Assembly (NCBI RefSeq): GCF_026210795.1
Contig: NC_089433.1
Location: forward strand, 3,187,001-3,251,000
Reading direction: 5' to 3'
DNA from: Rhizophagus irregularis
Lineage: Eukaryota > Glomeromycota > Glomeromycetes > Glomerales > Glomeraceae
DNA length: 64,000 nucleotides
The notes below the pieces were generated by a model. That model worked only from the letters and a program-made list of their open reading frames with translations, was not told the origin of the DNA and did no database searches. Positions 1-8,953 of this stretch are shown here, piece after piece (position 1 is the stretch's first letter; the number at the start of each line of letters is the position of its first letter). Both the position numbers and the translations under genes were made by a program.

Positions 1-1700
1 AATTTGTAAAAATTTTTCTTAATACTGCTTAATTTTTAAATTAAAGCCTTAATACTAAATTAGCTAAATTAGAATTAAGAAAAATTTGTGAGAATTTTCT
101 TTGATACTGCTTAATTTTTAAATTAAAGCCTTAATATTAAATTAGTTAAATTAGAATTAAGCAGTATTAAGAAAAATTCGCAAGAATTTTCCTTGATACT
201 GCTTAATTTTTAAATTAAAGTCTTAATACTACTAAATTAGTTAAATTAGAATTAACATATGGGCTGATTTATGGAATTAAGTTTTCATATTCAAAAAACT
301 AACTTTATTAAGAAAATGCAAATACAAGTTACATGAAAATGATAGATTCACACAACTGATATAAATAAAATTGATTTGATTATATTATTTTTTGATTTTT
401 TTTAATAATATCATTAAAATTAAAAAATTTAAATATAATTGTCATGACAAAATATTGAATAACTTAACGTGTATGTGTGCTAGACGAATGAATTTATATT
501 CATTAGAAAGAAGTAATCAAGAGCTATATTGGATCACAAGTTGCCGAATAATTACGTTCAATATATTTATTTTAACCTTTGACTTTGATCGTTAATATCT
601 TCACATCTAGTAATTCAATTTGAATAATCTTTTTTCGTTCAGGTAGAGTAGATTCTGGGCTTTCATATGAATATAAATATATGTGTTTAGCATACATGTA
701 CGCCGAGATATTAACGATTTTGTTAATTGAATAAAACTCTGACACAAAAATTTTTAAAATTATAATTCTTACCAAAAGATGATCTTTACAGGTATTATTG
801 GGCTCTTTTTACTTTACTTAACAAGTTTTTATTTGCCATTTCTGTTTTAAATTGAATAAATTAATAAAATCAATTTTAAAAAGTAAATAACAAGTAGAAT
901 AAAATTAGTATAGTAAAAAACAAAAAAAACATCTCAAAAACTCTAAATCATAACTCACATTTTTATTTTGTATATATTTTTACTAAAAAAAAGAAGGAAC
1001 TAAGGTTAAAAATAAATGAAAAAAGATTTTTCTTATTAATAAAAATTATTAATATTTGTTTTCTTACTTACTGATTAAAAAAAACCTGCTATATATGCCT
1101 ATAAACTTTTCTAAGTCACCTAACAAAAATCTGATTGAAAAGTGATTGAAAAGTGATTGAAAAAGAAAGTAGTTGCCATTGTTATTTTTGAATAAACGTT
1201 AAAAATTTTTTTTTATTTTTTGATAGATTTAGATCATCTGATTATGTAACACATACAATTTAAGCTTGTGAAACATAATTCTTGTTAAAATGTGCAAATC
1301 TTTATGTTTGGCTAATTTCACGAATTGGAAGATATAAGCAGTATTAAGAAAAATTCGCAAGAATTTTCCTTGATACTGCTTAATTTTTAAATTAAAGCCT
1401 TAATACTACTAAATTAGTTAAATTAGAATTAAGCAGTATTAAGAAAAATTCTCAAGAATTTTTCTTGATAATACTTAATTTTTAAATTAAAGCCTTAATA
1501 CTAAATTAGTTAAATTAGAATTAAGCAGTATTAAGAAAAATTCGCAAGAATTTTCCTTGATACTGCTTAATTTTTAAATTAATAAAACCTTAATACTAAA
1601 TTAGTTAAATTAGAATTAAGTAGTATTAAGAAAAATTCATGAGAATTTTCCTTGATATTGCTTAATTTTTAAATTATAATTTATAAAAATGATTTATAAT
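1..1700. repeat. Two blocks of palindromic ~95-bp tandem repeat, with gene-free spacer
   Basis: Two blocks (about 1-255 and 1335-1690) are built from a unit of roughly 90-95 bp. Each unit carries an inverted repeat: an arm AAGCAGTATTAAGAAAAATTC faces GAATTTTCCTTGATACTGCTT across a GCAA-like centre, so a unit could fold into a hairpin. Neighbouring text (TTTTTAAATTAAAGCCTTAATACTAAATTAG) repeats in phase. Between the blocks (256-1334) I see only AT-rich DNA with no convincing exon; the short open frames at 392-775 lack splice context and similarity. The pattern resembles the subterminal region of a DNA transposon or a satellite, but no partner end is visible. Confidence 0.6.
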
Positions 1701-1859
1701 TGAGTTTTTGAATTTAGTATTATCAATCGGACTTTGAACTTAAAAATTAAACAGTATTAACAAAAATTCTTGCGAATTTTTAAATAAGTGATTTTACATC
1801 AGTGAGTTTTTGAGTAGTACATATTAGCGGATACTAGTATTGTTTGATGATTTAAAGTG

Positions 1860-2110
1860 TAGAAAAACTTACCCTATCACACATCAAATAAATAAAAATT
1901 GGCAAAAAAATCAGATAGCCAATTTTTGGCTATATTTGTCTGATTTGTAGCATTTTGTAGCCGATTTTTTAGCATGAATTGACAAAAATTGGATATGCCA
2001 ATTTTTAAATTGCATATTCAAATCAGACTGCTGATTTTAGCTATATTTGTCCGATTTGTGACTTTTTACAGCTGTATTACTAATTCTTAACCACATTTTT
2101 CAGTTTTTTC
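1860..2110. repeat. Short repeated motif block (ATTGGCAAAAAATCAGATAGCC family), MITE-like
   Basis: The block repeats motifs such as AAATTGGCAAAAAAATCAG, GCTATATTTGTCTGATTTG and their near-complements several times within 250 bp. It begins with CACATCAAATAAATAAAAATTGGC, which closely matches the complement of text at about 16096-16126 and, less well, at 30003-30030 (TTTGACCTGTG). This suggests a dispersed short element family with ends reading CACAGGTCAAAT. No coding content. Confidence 0.35.
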
Positions 2111-2305
2111 ACTATACAAAAAAATTGTATATACATTATGAAATATATATTTTTATAAAAAATTATATTGTAATATTGAATTAAATTTTAAAAAATATTT
2201 TATTAAGCAATATTAAATAAAAAACTAATCTTAAATAATTAAATTTTAAACAAAATACATTAAGAATATAAATTTACTTCATCAGGAAATTATATAGTGC
2301 GAAAA

Positions 2306-2760
2306 GTTGCGCAAGTTTACACATCATAATATTTCGTAAGCTTCCAGACCCGCCGCAAGTTTGCGTAAGCGTAATATTTTGTAACTTTTTAAAATATTTC
2401 GAAATATTACGATATGCAAAGCTTCGTAATTTTACGATTTGTAATATTCCGTAATTTTGCGGTTCGCAATATTTCGTAATTTTACATAATATTTCGTAAG
2501 TTTTCAGACCCGCCGCAAGTTTGCGTAAGCGTAATATTTTGTAACTTTTTAAAATATTTTGAAATATTACTGTATGCAAGGCTTCGTAATTTTACGATTC
2601 GTAATATTCCGTAATTTTACTGCGTAATACTTCGCAACTTTTTAAAATATTTCGAAATTCTATGATGCGTAATGTTCCATAATTTGACGATTCGTAATAT
2701 TCTGTGATTTTACACAACTTAATATTTCGTAATATTTCAAAATATTTCGATAAATAATAC
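2306..2760. repeat. Left subterminal repeat array of the outer transposon
   Basis: A near-exact duplication with a period of about 160 bp (AGACCCGCCGC recurs at 2346 and 2506) is embedded in many copies of CGTAATATT, TTTCGTAA and GCGTAA. Its motif vocabulary matches the right array at 13806-14400 in inverted arrangement. The open frame at 2274-2579 on the minus strand simply reads through these repeats. Confidence 0.65.
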
Positions 2761-2829
2761 TTCATTTTCTGTACTATAAGTTTATATAATGTATGTTTTA
2801 TTAGATATAATCATAAAAAATTACAAGTA

Positions 2830-3520
2830 TTTATTAATATATACAGAATACATAAAAGTAAAAAAGAAAGAGTAGAGTAACAATATTATTAGACGTAAAA
2901 AGAAGAGAAACAGCTATAGTAACGTTAGTATTAGATATAAAGATAAAAGAAATATTGTTATTATTGTTAGTATTAAGGTAAAAAGAGTTAAAGAAACAGT
3001 AAAAGGAGTAAAAGAAACATGGATATTATCGTTAGTATTAAAGTACAAGTAAAAAGAAATAAAGGAAACGTAGATAGTATTGTTAGTATTACGACATAAA
3101 GTAACAAAGAGGTAAAAAAAACGCGTTAATATTAAAATAATTAGTATTAATAAATAAATATTTCTATACCTGCAAAGTAATTGAACAAAAGAATAAAGAA
3201 ATAAAGAGAAAGGAAAAAATAAACATGTTGTTAGTATTGTTAGTATCGTTAGTATTAAAGTACAAGTAAAAAGGAATAAAGGAAACATGGATATTATTGT
3301 TAGTATTACGATACAAAATAACAAAGAGGTAAAAAAAAATGAAAATAATTAGTATTAATAAACAAATATTTCTATACCTGCAAAGCAATAAATTATGAAA
3401 TATATGTAAATATATTGTATATAATTAAAGAAATATAAATAGAAAGAAGAGACAAAAAAATTAAAAATATTGAACAAAAGAATAAAGAAATAAGAAACAA
3501 AAATAAATAAGACAAAAACG
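2830..3520. repeat. ~205-bp tandem duplication, purine-rich
   Basis: A unit containing GTTAGTATTAAAGTACAAGTAAAAAG, a CATGGATATTATTGTTAG-like part, AACAAAGAGGTAAAAAAAA and TATTTCTATACCTGCAAAG occurs about two to three times (roughly 3010-3200 and 3220-3400, with a degenerate copy upstream). The minus-strand open frames here consist of leucine/isoleucine-rich low-complexity translation and are not genes. Confidence 0.55.
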
Positions 3521-3645
3521 CGTGCGTGATTAAATGATTAAATGATTAAATCGCATGCAAGGATCAGCCTAATTTTGATTGGCCAGAAAATACGATATCG
3601 TAAAATTACGGAAATCCGCATTTTAAAAAATCACAGAAATTGTAT

Positions 3646-3837
3646 ATGCACAATTACTAAATATTATCCCCTCGTGATAAATTAAAAATTATCAACACAA
3701 ATTCAACACAAATTTAACAAATTTAACGAAATTTGGCCAAAATTAACAAATTTTTACCAGAATTATCAACACAAATTGAACACAAATTGAACACAAATTT
3801 CAGCCACGATTTATTTATGTCACACCCGTGTTGTTAA
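3646..3837 (+). repeat. Left long inverted-repeat arm
   Basis: Left arm of the ~200-bp inverted repeat that encloses the Plavaka-like two-gene unit. It contains the recurring string CAACACAAATT(GAA) and the landmark CCCCTCGTGATAAAT. It pairs with 12044-12245. Confidence 0.75.
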
Positions 3838-4376
3838 GAATTAATAACCATTTTATTTATTAAAACTATATTAATTATGGTAAAAAAAATGCTATTACGT
3901 GTGATATATATAAAAAATAATATTTATTTTTTATCACACATAATTCTCTAATAAACTATTTACATACCGACCTTCCTCCTAGTGTTATAAGAGTCAGTAT
4001 AAAGTATATCATCGTATCTATGCCATCATTGGCCGCACCATCGTTCGTTAGCACCTGTCGTTGGCCGCAATCGTTGGCCGCATCATCGTTGCCGCCATCG
4101 TTCATTGAGGCTACCGTCGTTAGTCGCGCCATTATCGGCCGCACCTGCTTCATCGTCAGGCTCTTTCCCCTATCACCACCATCGTCTACATCATTACCAT
4201 CATGAGAATCATCGTCCAAATGTGTAAATTTATCCCTATTTTCCAACTTTTGCTAAAAATCAATAAATAAATAAATAAACTGTAATTCAAATAATTCACA
4301 TTTTGCAAATTGTAAATTAAAAACTTATTAAGTTGTTGATTATCTTCGACTTCATTATACTTTCGCTCATTTGAAT
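3838..4376. other. Spacer with GC-richer GTTGGCCGCA(CC)ATC minisatellite
   Basis: Bases about 4018-4200 form a degenerate minisatellite of TTGGCCGC/CCATCGTT units, much more GC-rich than its surroundings. Both strands stay open (minus frame 3956-4246 is rich in D, N, G and A; plus frame 4020-4205 is rich in S, P and A), which is what a triplet-like repeat produces by chance. No splice context or homologue was recognised, so I do not call a gene. The last bases before 4377 would have encoded the original C-terminus of the minus-strand partner gene before the hAT insertion. Confidence 0.4.
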
Positions 4377-4384
4377 GTTTTGAT
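4377..4384. repeat. 8-bp target-site duplication, left copy
   Basis: GTTTTGAT lies directly before the left hAT terminus and recurs at 6858-6865 directly after the right terminus. Eight base pairs is the standard hAT duplication length. Confidence 0.93.
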
Positions 4385-4394
4385 TAGAGATGTG

Positions 4395-4455
4395 CCATGC
4401 GCATTATGTGTTGCTATTATGCATTGCGCATAATGCGCATTATGCGCATGATAAA
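4395..4455. promoter_or_regulatory. hAT left subterminal ATGCGCAT cluster
   Basis: Repeated ATGCGCAT/TGCGCATTATGCGCAT palindromes lie just inside the left hAT terminus, mirrored at 6779-6823. Subterminal short repeats of this kind bind hAT transposases in known elements; binding here is inferred. Confidence 0.5.
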
Positions 4456-4610
4456 TTTTGTAATAAATTATAAGTTGTAATTCTGGTAAACTTTACACCC
4501 TAACTCCGGCCAAAATTATAAATTAACAAAAATGGAATTTATAATAAATTTGTATTACATTAGATCTTTCACAAAAAAAAAATTTTTTTCTTCGTTCAAT
4601 CAGTTCAAAA

Positions 4611-6689
4611 ATGCCTCCAACTAGCCCTATTTGGGCTCACTTTAATAAACTTGGACATGTGGCTGGTTTTCGGCAAGCCCGTGCACAATGCAAATACTGT
4701 AATCATGAACTAAATGCTGCTGCTAACAAATGTATTGCACATTTAAAAACCTGTTCAAGTGCAAGTATAACAGTTCTCCAAGGATTTTTTGGGCCAGATT
4801 TTAAACTTAGTGCAAAACAACGTATTAATTCCCATTTACCAACAGAGCAAAATAATATTGTTACTATTAAGAAACAACCGCAAAAATCAATAAATAATTT
4901 TGTTGACAAAATAACTTCAGCAGAACAAAATGAAGCTGAACTATTATTTGCACAAGCAGTTTACCGATGTGGATTATTCTTATCATTATCTGAACTAGAA
5001 CCAATTAAAATTCTTTTTCAAAAACTTCGTCCTTGTTTTAAATTGCCCTCACGAAAAGCTTTATCACCAACATTACTTGACACGGTATATGAGGATACAA
5101 AAGATGAAATAAATAATTTGATTAAATCAACTGATTATATTTGTTTGATTTCTGATGGATGGTAGGTGATATATTTTTTTTAACTATTATTTATATATTC
5201 ATTATAAATATCTTGTATAAATATTTTTAGGTCAAATATGTTGCAAGAACATTGGACAAATTATTTAATTACCACGCCAAGACCAGTATTTTTCTCTGCT
5301 CATCAAACTGGTGAAATCAAACAAACAGGAGAAAATATTGCAGCCGACATTGATAAAGTTATATCACAGATTGATCATTCCAAACTTTCAGCAATTATTA
5401 CTGATAACGCATCTTCAATGAAGAAAGCATGGAAACTTTTGGCTATTAAATATCCAAACATAGTTTTCCTTGGCTGTGTAGCTCATTCCTTAAATCTTCT
5501 AATTGGTGATATTATGAAACTCCCTTGGGCGGATAGTACTATAAAAAATGGAAAGAAAATCGTTAAATATTTCAAATCACATCAAATTCCAGCTGCAGTT
5601 CTGAAACGATATCAAAGATCCAGTTATGATAAGCAAATTTCACTTAAATTACCTGTAAAAACACGTTGGGGATCATCAGCTATTTGCCTTAATTCACTTC
5701 AAGTAAATCAGCTTGCTATTGAATTAACGGTAACAGAATTATCACGTAATCAAACTGTTAGAATTGATGATGATATGAGAAGTATTGTATTAAATGATGG
5801 GTTTTGGAAAGATGTTGATAATTTACTCAAAGTTCTCAACGAACTTGTTATTGGAATTTCTATGTTTGAATCGGATACACCTTTTTTATCTAAAGTATTA
5901 GATTGGTATTACAATCAATTAGAATCATCAGGTAAAATATCATTTTTTTCTTTGGTAAATATAATCTAAATTATTACTAATCAAATTTAATTTCTCAAGT
6001 TTATGTTTTTGATATAAACGGAAATAATACGAGTATTAAAAATATTATCAAAAAAAGGTGGGAAAGTATTTACCACCCTGTTATGGAAGTTGCGCATCTG
6101 CTTGATCCATCATTCCATGGTTGCCATCTTACTTCTAATTCAATGGATAGAATTTCGCAGTTTATCCAAAAATATTATTCGGATAATGCAGTAATTATTT
6201 GGACACAAATCTTGAATTATAGGAGAAAAACTGGAGTTTTTGCGAATAAACTTGCTTGGGAAACTTCTGATAATGTTGATCCTATAACTTGGTGGAGTGG
6301 AAATTTTAGTGATTCTGCACCTGAAGCTTACTCAAGTAGCAAAAAAGGTTTTATCTATTCCAACATCATCTGCTGCGTCTGAAAGAAATTGGTCAGCATT
6401 TGCATACATTCATGATAAAAAACGAAACCGGTTGAGAGCTGATCGTGTCTTTAAATTAGTGTATATTTATAGCAATTATAGATTACAAATGCCACGAGAA
6501 ACGCCAGAATGGAAAGGGTTTACAAACGGGTTTGATAAAAATACTTCGTTAGACGGGGGAGTTGTAGATGACGAAATTCAAAGTTCAGGCGAAAATGAAG
6601 AAAGTGATTATGATGATGTAAATAGTAGTAGTGAAAACGAAGAGAGTTTTAATGATAATGAAGCTGATGACTCTGATGTATCTTGTTAA
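4611..6689 (+). CDS. BED-finger hAT transposase, frameshifted
   Basis: Cut-and-paste transposase of the hAT superfamily, nuclear. Proposed exons are 4611-5161, 5231-5931 and 6000-6689. The N-terminus has a BED-type zinc finger (W..F then CKYC and HLKTC, about residues 8-47). The catalytic core follows with the hAT signature SDGW|SN, split by intron 1 and perfectly rejoined by splicing, and CVAHSLNLL. The C-terminus carries the dimerisation signature LSIPTSSAASERNWS and an acidic tail (EENEESD type). The frame changes near 6322-6328: SDSAPE reads in one frame and LTQVAKKVLSIP continues in the next, consistent with one extra base. Apart from this the protein looks full length (about 650 residues). 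Either a defective copy or a sequencing/assembly error. Its position between hAT TIRs with a TSD makes the family call firm. Confidence 0.9.
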
Positions 6690-6778
6690 TAATTCAGTAA
6701 AATAAATAATAAAAAATTTTATTTTTTTGTAAAGAAATCGTATTTTTTTTTTTTCTGTATAACAGTACTATGTGTATC

Positions 6779-6823
6779 ATGTGCATGATGCGCATGATGC
6801 GCATTATGCGCATCATGCGCGTG
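6779..6823. promoter_or_regulatory. hAT right subterminal ATGCGCAT cluster
   Basis: Run of GATGCGCATGATGCGCATTATGCGCATCATGCGCG just inside the right terminus, the mirror of the cluster at 4395-4455. Probable transposase-binding repeats. Confidence 0.5.
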
Positions 6824-6854
6824 ATAAAATGAAATTTCCGCATTTTGCCCATCC

Positions 6855-7846
6855 CTAGTTTTGATTATTAGGATTTAAGTACGTTTCACATATGCTAATC
6901 GCATACGCTATTTGTGTTTTTGAGGGATTTTTATTTTCTTTTCGCAACTTATCAATTATCAGCGACATATATGTCGTAGGTTGCCCATCTTTAACCTTTT
7001 TAAATAGGTTGTTGTAACATCTTTTCACCTCCGCCTTACTCTTCCATTCCTGAATCTTTGACGGACTAGCCTGAGTGTTAATAGACGGTAATTTATGCCC
7101 AGTCGCTTCGAAAACAGAATACATAACGTCTTTAACTCTAGACGTGAACGTCCCTCGTATGCTTCTATGTTGTTGTACTAACTATTAAAAAAAAATGTTA
7201 GTATGAAATTTAATAAAATTCATAATTGCTTTAACTTACAGTCGGGGCAATTTTTTTTTCGAAAAAAATAATCCATTGATTTTTTTTGAACTGGCGCATA
7301 AATTCCGGATTTTCGTCTTTTAAATATTTTTCGGTAGCGAGTTTGTACTCGTCTTGCGAAGGATAAACAAAATTTTCAAATAAAATTTTCGACACCTTCT
7401 TAACGAGCTCCTAATCAAACGAGGTTAGCATTTCAGGTTTACATTAAATAATATTCATCTTTATTACCTTTACATACTCCGGATCTATTGTATTATTATT
7501 ATTTTTGTTATTATCGTTGAGCTTTTTTTCTATGCTCGAGAGACGGGTTTTGAGAATTTTTTTGTCCGGTGATAAGAACTTCAAGCTTAGAAATTATCTG
7601 CGAATTGGTTCTTAATAGTTTTTCTATTGTTTTTTTATTAACTTTAACAATAAAATATAATTTAACTATATATTATATAATTTCTTTTATAAAGAATATG
7701 ATACATATTATGTCGTATATACCATCAACACTATCATCGGATATTCTCACTCGCTTCTCGGCTTCCGCTACACCCTCAGTACTACGTTTTGAAAATCTTT
7801 CATTATCGTCAATTCTTCGTTTCTTTCGCCACGCTTTGTAGCCATT
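6855..7846 (-). pseudogene. Transposon partner gene, copy 1 (unknown family), truncated by hAT
   Basis: Function not known. Readable exons on the minus strand are about 7690-7846 (basic KAWRKKRRIDD then RRSTEG-like text), 7468-7606 (coiled-coil SQIISKLEVLITG, then KILKTRLSSIEKKLNDN in the next frame), 7240-7410 (ELVKKVSKILFENF ... WIIFFEKKIAPT) and 6855-7181 (LVQQHRSIRGTF ... CETYLNPNNQN). Splice motifs and phases fit at 7181/7240. The last part clearly resembles the gene at 58971-61111 (shared RS....(R/K)KDxxYxxF, KL, SPxxI.xWK pattern). A frame change occurs in an A-run near 7560, and the first ATG is out of frame. The stop TAG (6855-6857) is the first three bases of the hAT end; without the insertion the frame would run 19 more codons. 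Divergent to the Plavaka-like transposase, suggesting joint function. Confidence 0.6.
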
Positions 7847-7863
7847 ATGATAATAAATTTGAA

Positions 7864-7955
7864 ACGAAAATATGAGAAAAAAGGAGGAAATATATGAGAA
7901 AAAAGAGGAAATATATGAGAAAAAAGAGGAAATATATGAGAAAAAGGTGAACTAG
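7864..7955. repeat. ~19-bp tandem repeat (GAGGAAATATATGAGAAAAAA)
   Basis: Four to five head-to-tail copies lie just upstream of the minus-strand partner gene, in the divergent spacer between it and the transposase. The copies are nearly identical, indicating recent slippage. Confidence 0.75.
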
Positions 7956-8482
7956 AAAATTCGAAAAGGATGAGGAAAAAGGGGGAAATACATGAATCAG
8001 AAATTCAGAAAAAGGAGGCAAGCTGTCATAAGGTAATTTCCGCCATTCTATACTTAAAAAAGAAAAAAAACTTGCGAAATATTGCGAAAAATGGATGAAC
8101 TAATGCGAAATATTACGAAAAATGAATGTACTAATGCAAAAATTTTGCATCGTGATATTACGAAAAAATATTGTAACACTTTTATAAGAGAACTTTAAAA
8201 AAAAACTCTCGTAAAAGCACATACATAGTACAATCGAAATATTAATCAAATCCAATTTATAAAAAAATAACATGTTACACATGTTGGGGCTTTTATGCAT
8301 GGAAAAAAAAGTTGCAGCCAGTGAACTCATTTGGCTGATCAGATTGATAGCGCTTATAACCTGATTATCGCATAAATTTGTGGCTGATCATCCGTCCATT
8401 ATTGTAAAAGTGATTTGCCGTGTTAAGCCAATAAATTTGCGGCTGATTATCAGATGATTAGCCGGCCATCCGAATTCTTACA

Positions 8483-8712
8483 GCCCGTTACAGCAAATTC
8501 AAAATATGCGAAACACTCAGCACTTTTGCTGTCAGATTCACTTGGCAGGTTGCCGGCAAATTGAAATAGTAAATAAAATAATAAACAATATTTATATGGT
8601 ACATCATAGACTTGTTACATTTATTTTTAGATTTGCCAACCCACGAACTCGGCAAGTTCCCGACAGCAAAATTGCTGAGTGTTTCGCATATTTTAAATTT
8701 TGCTATAATGCG
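8483..8712. repeat. ~75-bp inverted repeat (hairpin/MITE-like) in the divergent spacer
   Basis: AAATATGCGAAACACTCAGCA followed by TTTTGCTGTC at about 8500-8531 is repeated in inverted form as GACAGCAAAATTGCTGAGTGTTTCGCATATTTT at 8672-8704. The pairing extends to TGCCGGCAAAT / ATTTGCCAACCC nearer the centre. A loop of about 55-60 bp separates the arms. It sits between the partner gene and the transposase start, so it may be part of the shared control region, or a small fold-back element. Confidence 0.7.
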
Positions 8713-8953
8713 TAAAATTGCGAATGATTCCGCGATATTAGCCACCAGATTCTTACAGCCAGTTCCATTCATTAATGCGTAAATTTGCGTAGTCGTGTCT
8801 ATTCAAATAACTCAATCAATTGTAATCCATTCAATTAATTCATTAAATTTTTACAATGAATTTGCAATATAATTTTATTAGCACACATAATCTCATATAA
8901 ATTAAATAGTGAATTGATACTTTTCATCAAATTTGACGCGTTAATTTAGTAAC

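Larger units (their letters stand above)
4385..6857 (+). mobile_element. hAT transposon (2473 bp), TSD GTTTTGAT
   Basis: The ends read TAGAGATGTGCC... and (complement) TAGGGATGGGC..., short imperfect hAT-type inverted repeats. Both sides have the 8-bp duplication GTTTTGAT. Subterminal regions (about 4398-4452 and 6779-6823) are packed with ATGCGCAT palindromes, probable transposase-binding sites. One gene inside (4611-6689) encodes a BED-finger hAT transposase carrying a frameshift, so this copy is probably non-autonomous unless the frameshift is an assembly error. It inserted exactly at the 3' end of the minus-strand partner gene, whose stop codon is now supplied by the transposon's terminal TAG. 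Confidence 0.93.

Noticed and set aside
2280-2320. Target-site duplication for the outer 41-bp-TIR element
   Set aside because: Flanks share only TT, too short to accept; the CAT/ATG end symmetry makes the border ambiguous.
2274-3388. Several minus-strand open frames of 70-136 residues
   Set aside because: They translate tandem repeats (I/L/F/S-rich, same peptide repeated) and have no splice context.
4020-4246. Ser/Pro-rich plus-strand and Asp/Asn-rich minus-strand frames
   Set aside because: Minisatellite open in several frames; no splice sites or homology to support a gene.
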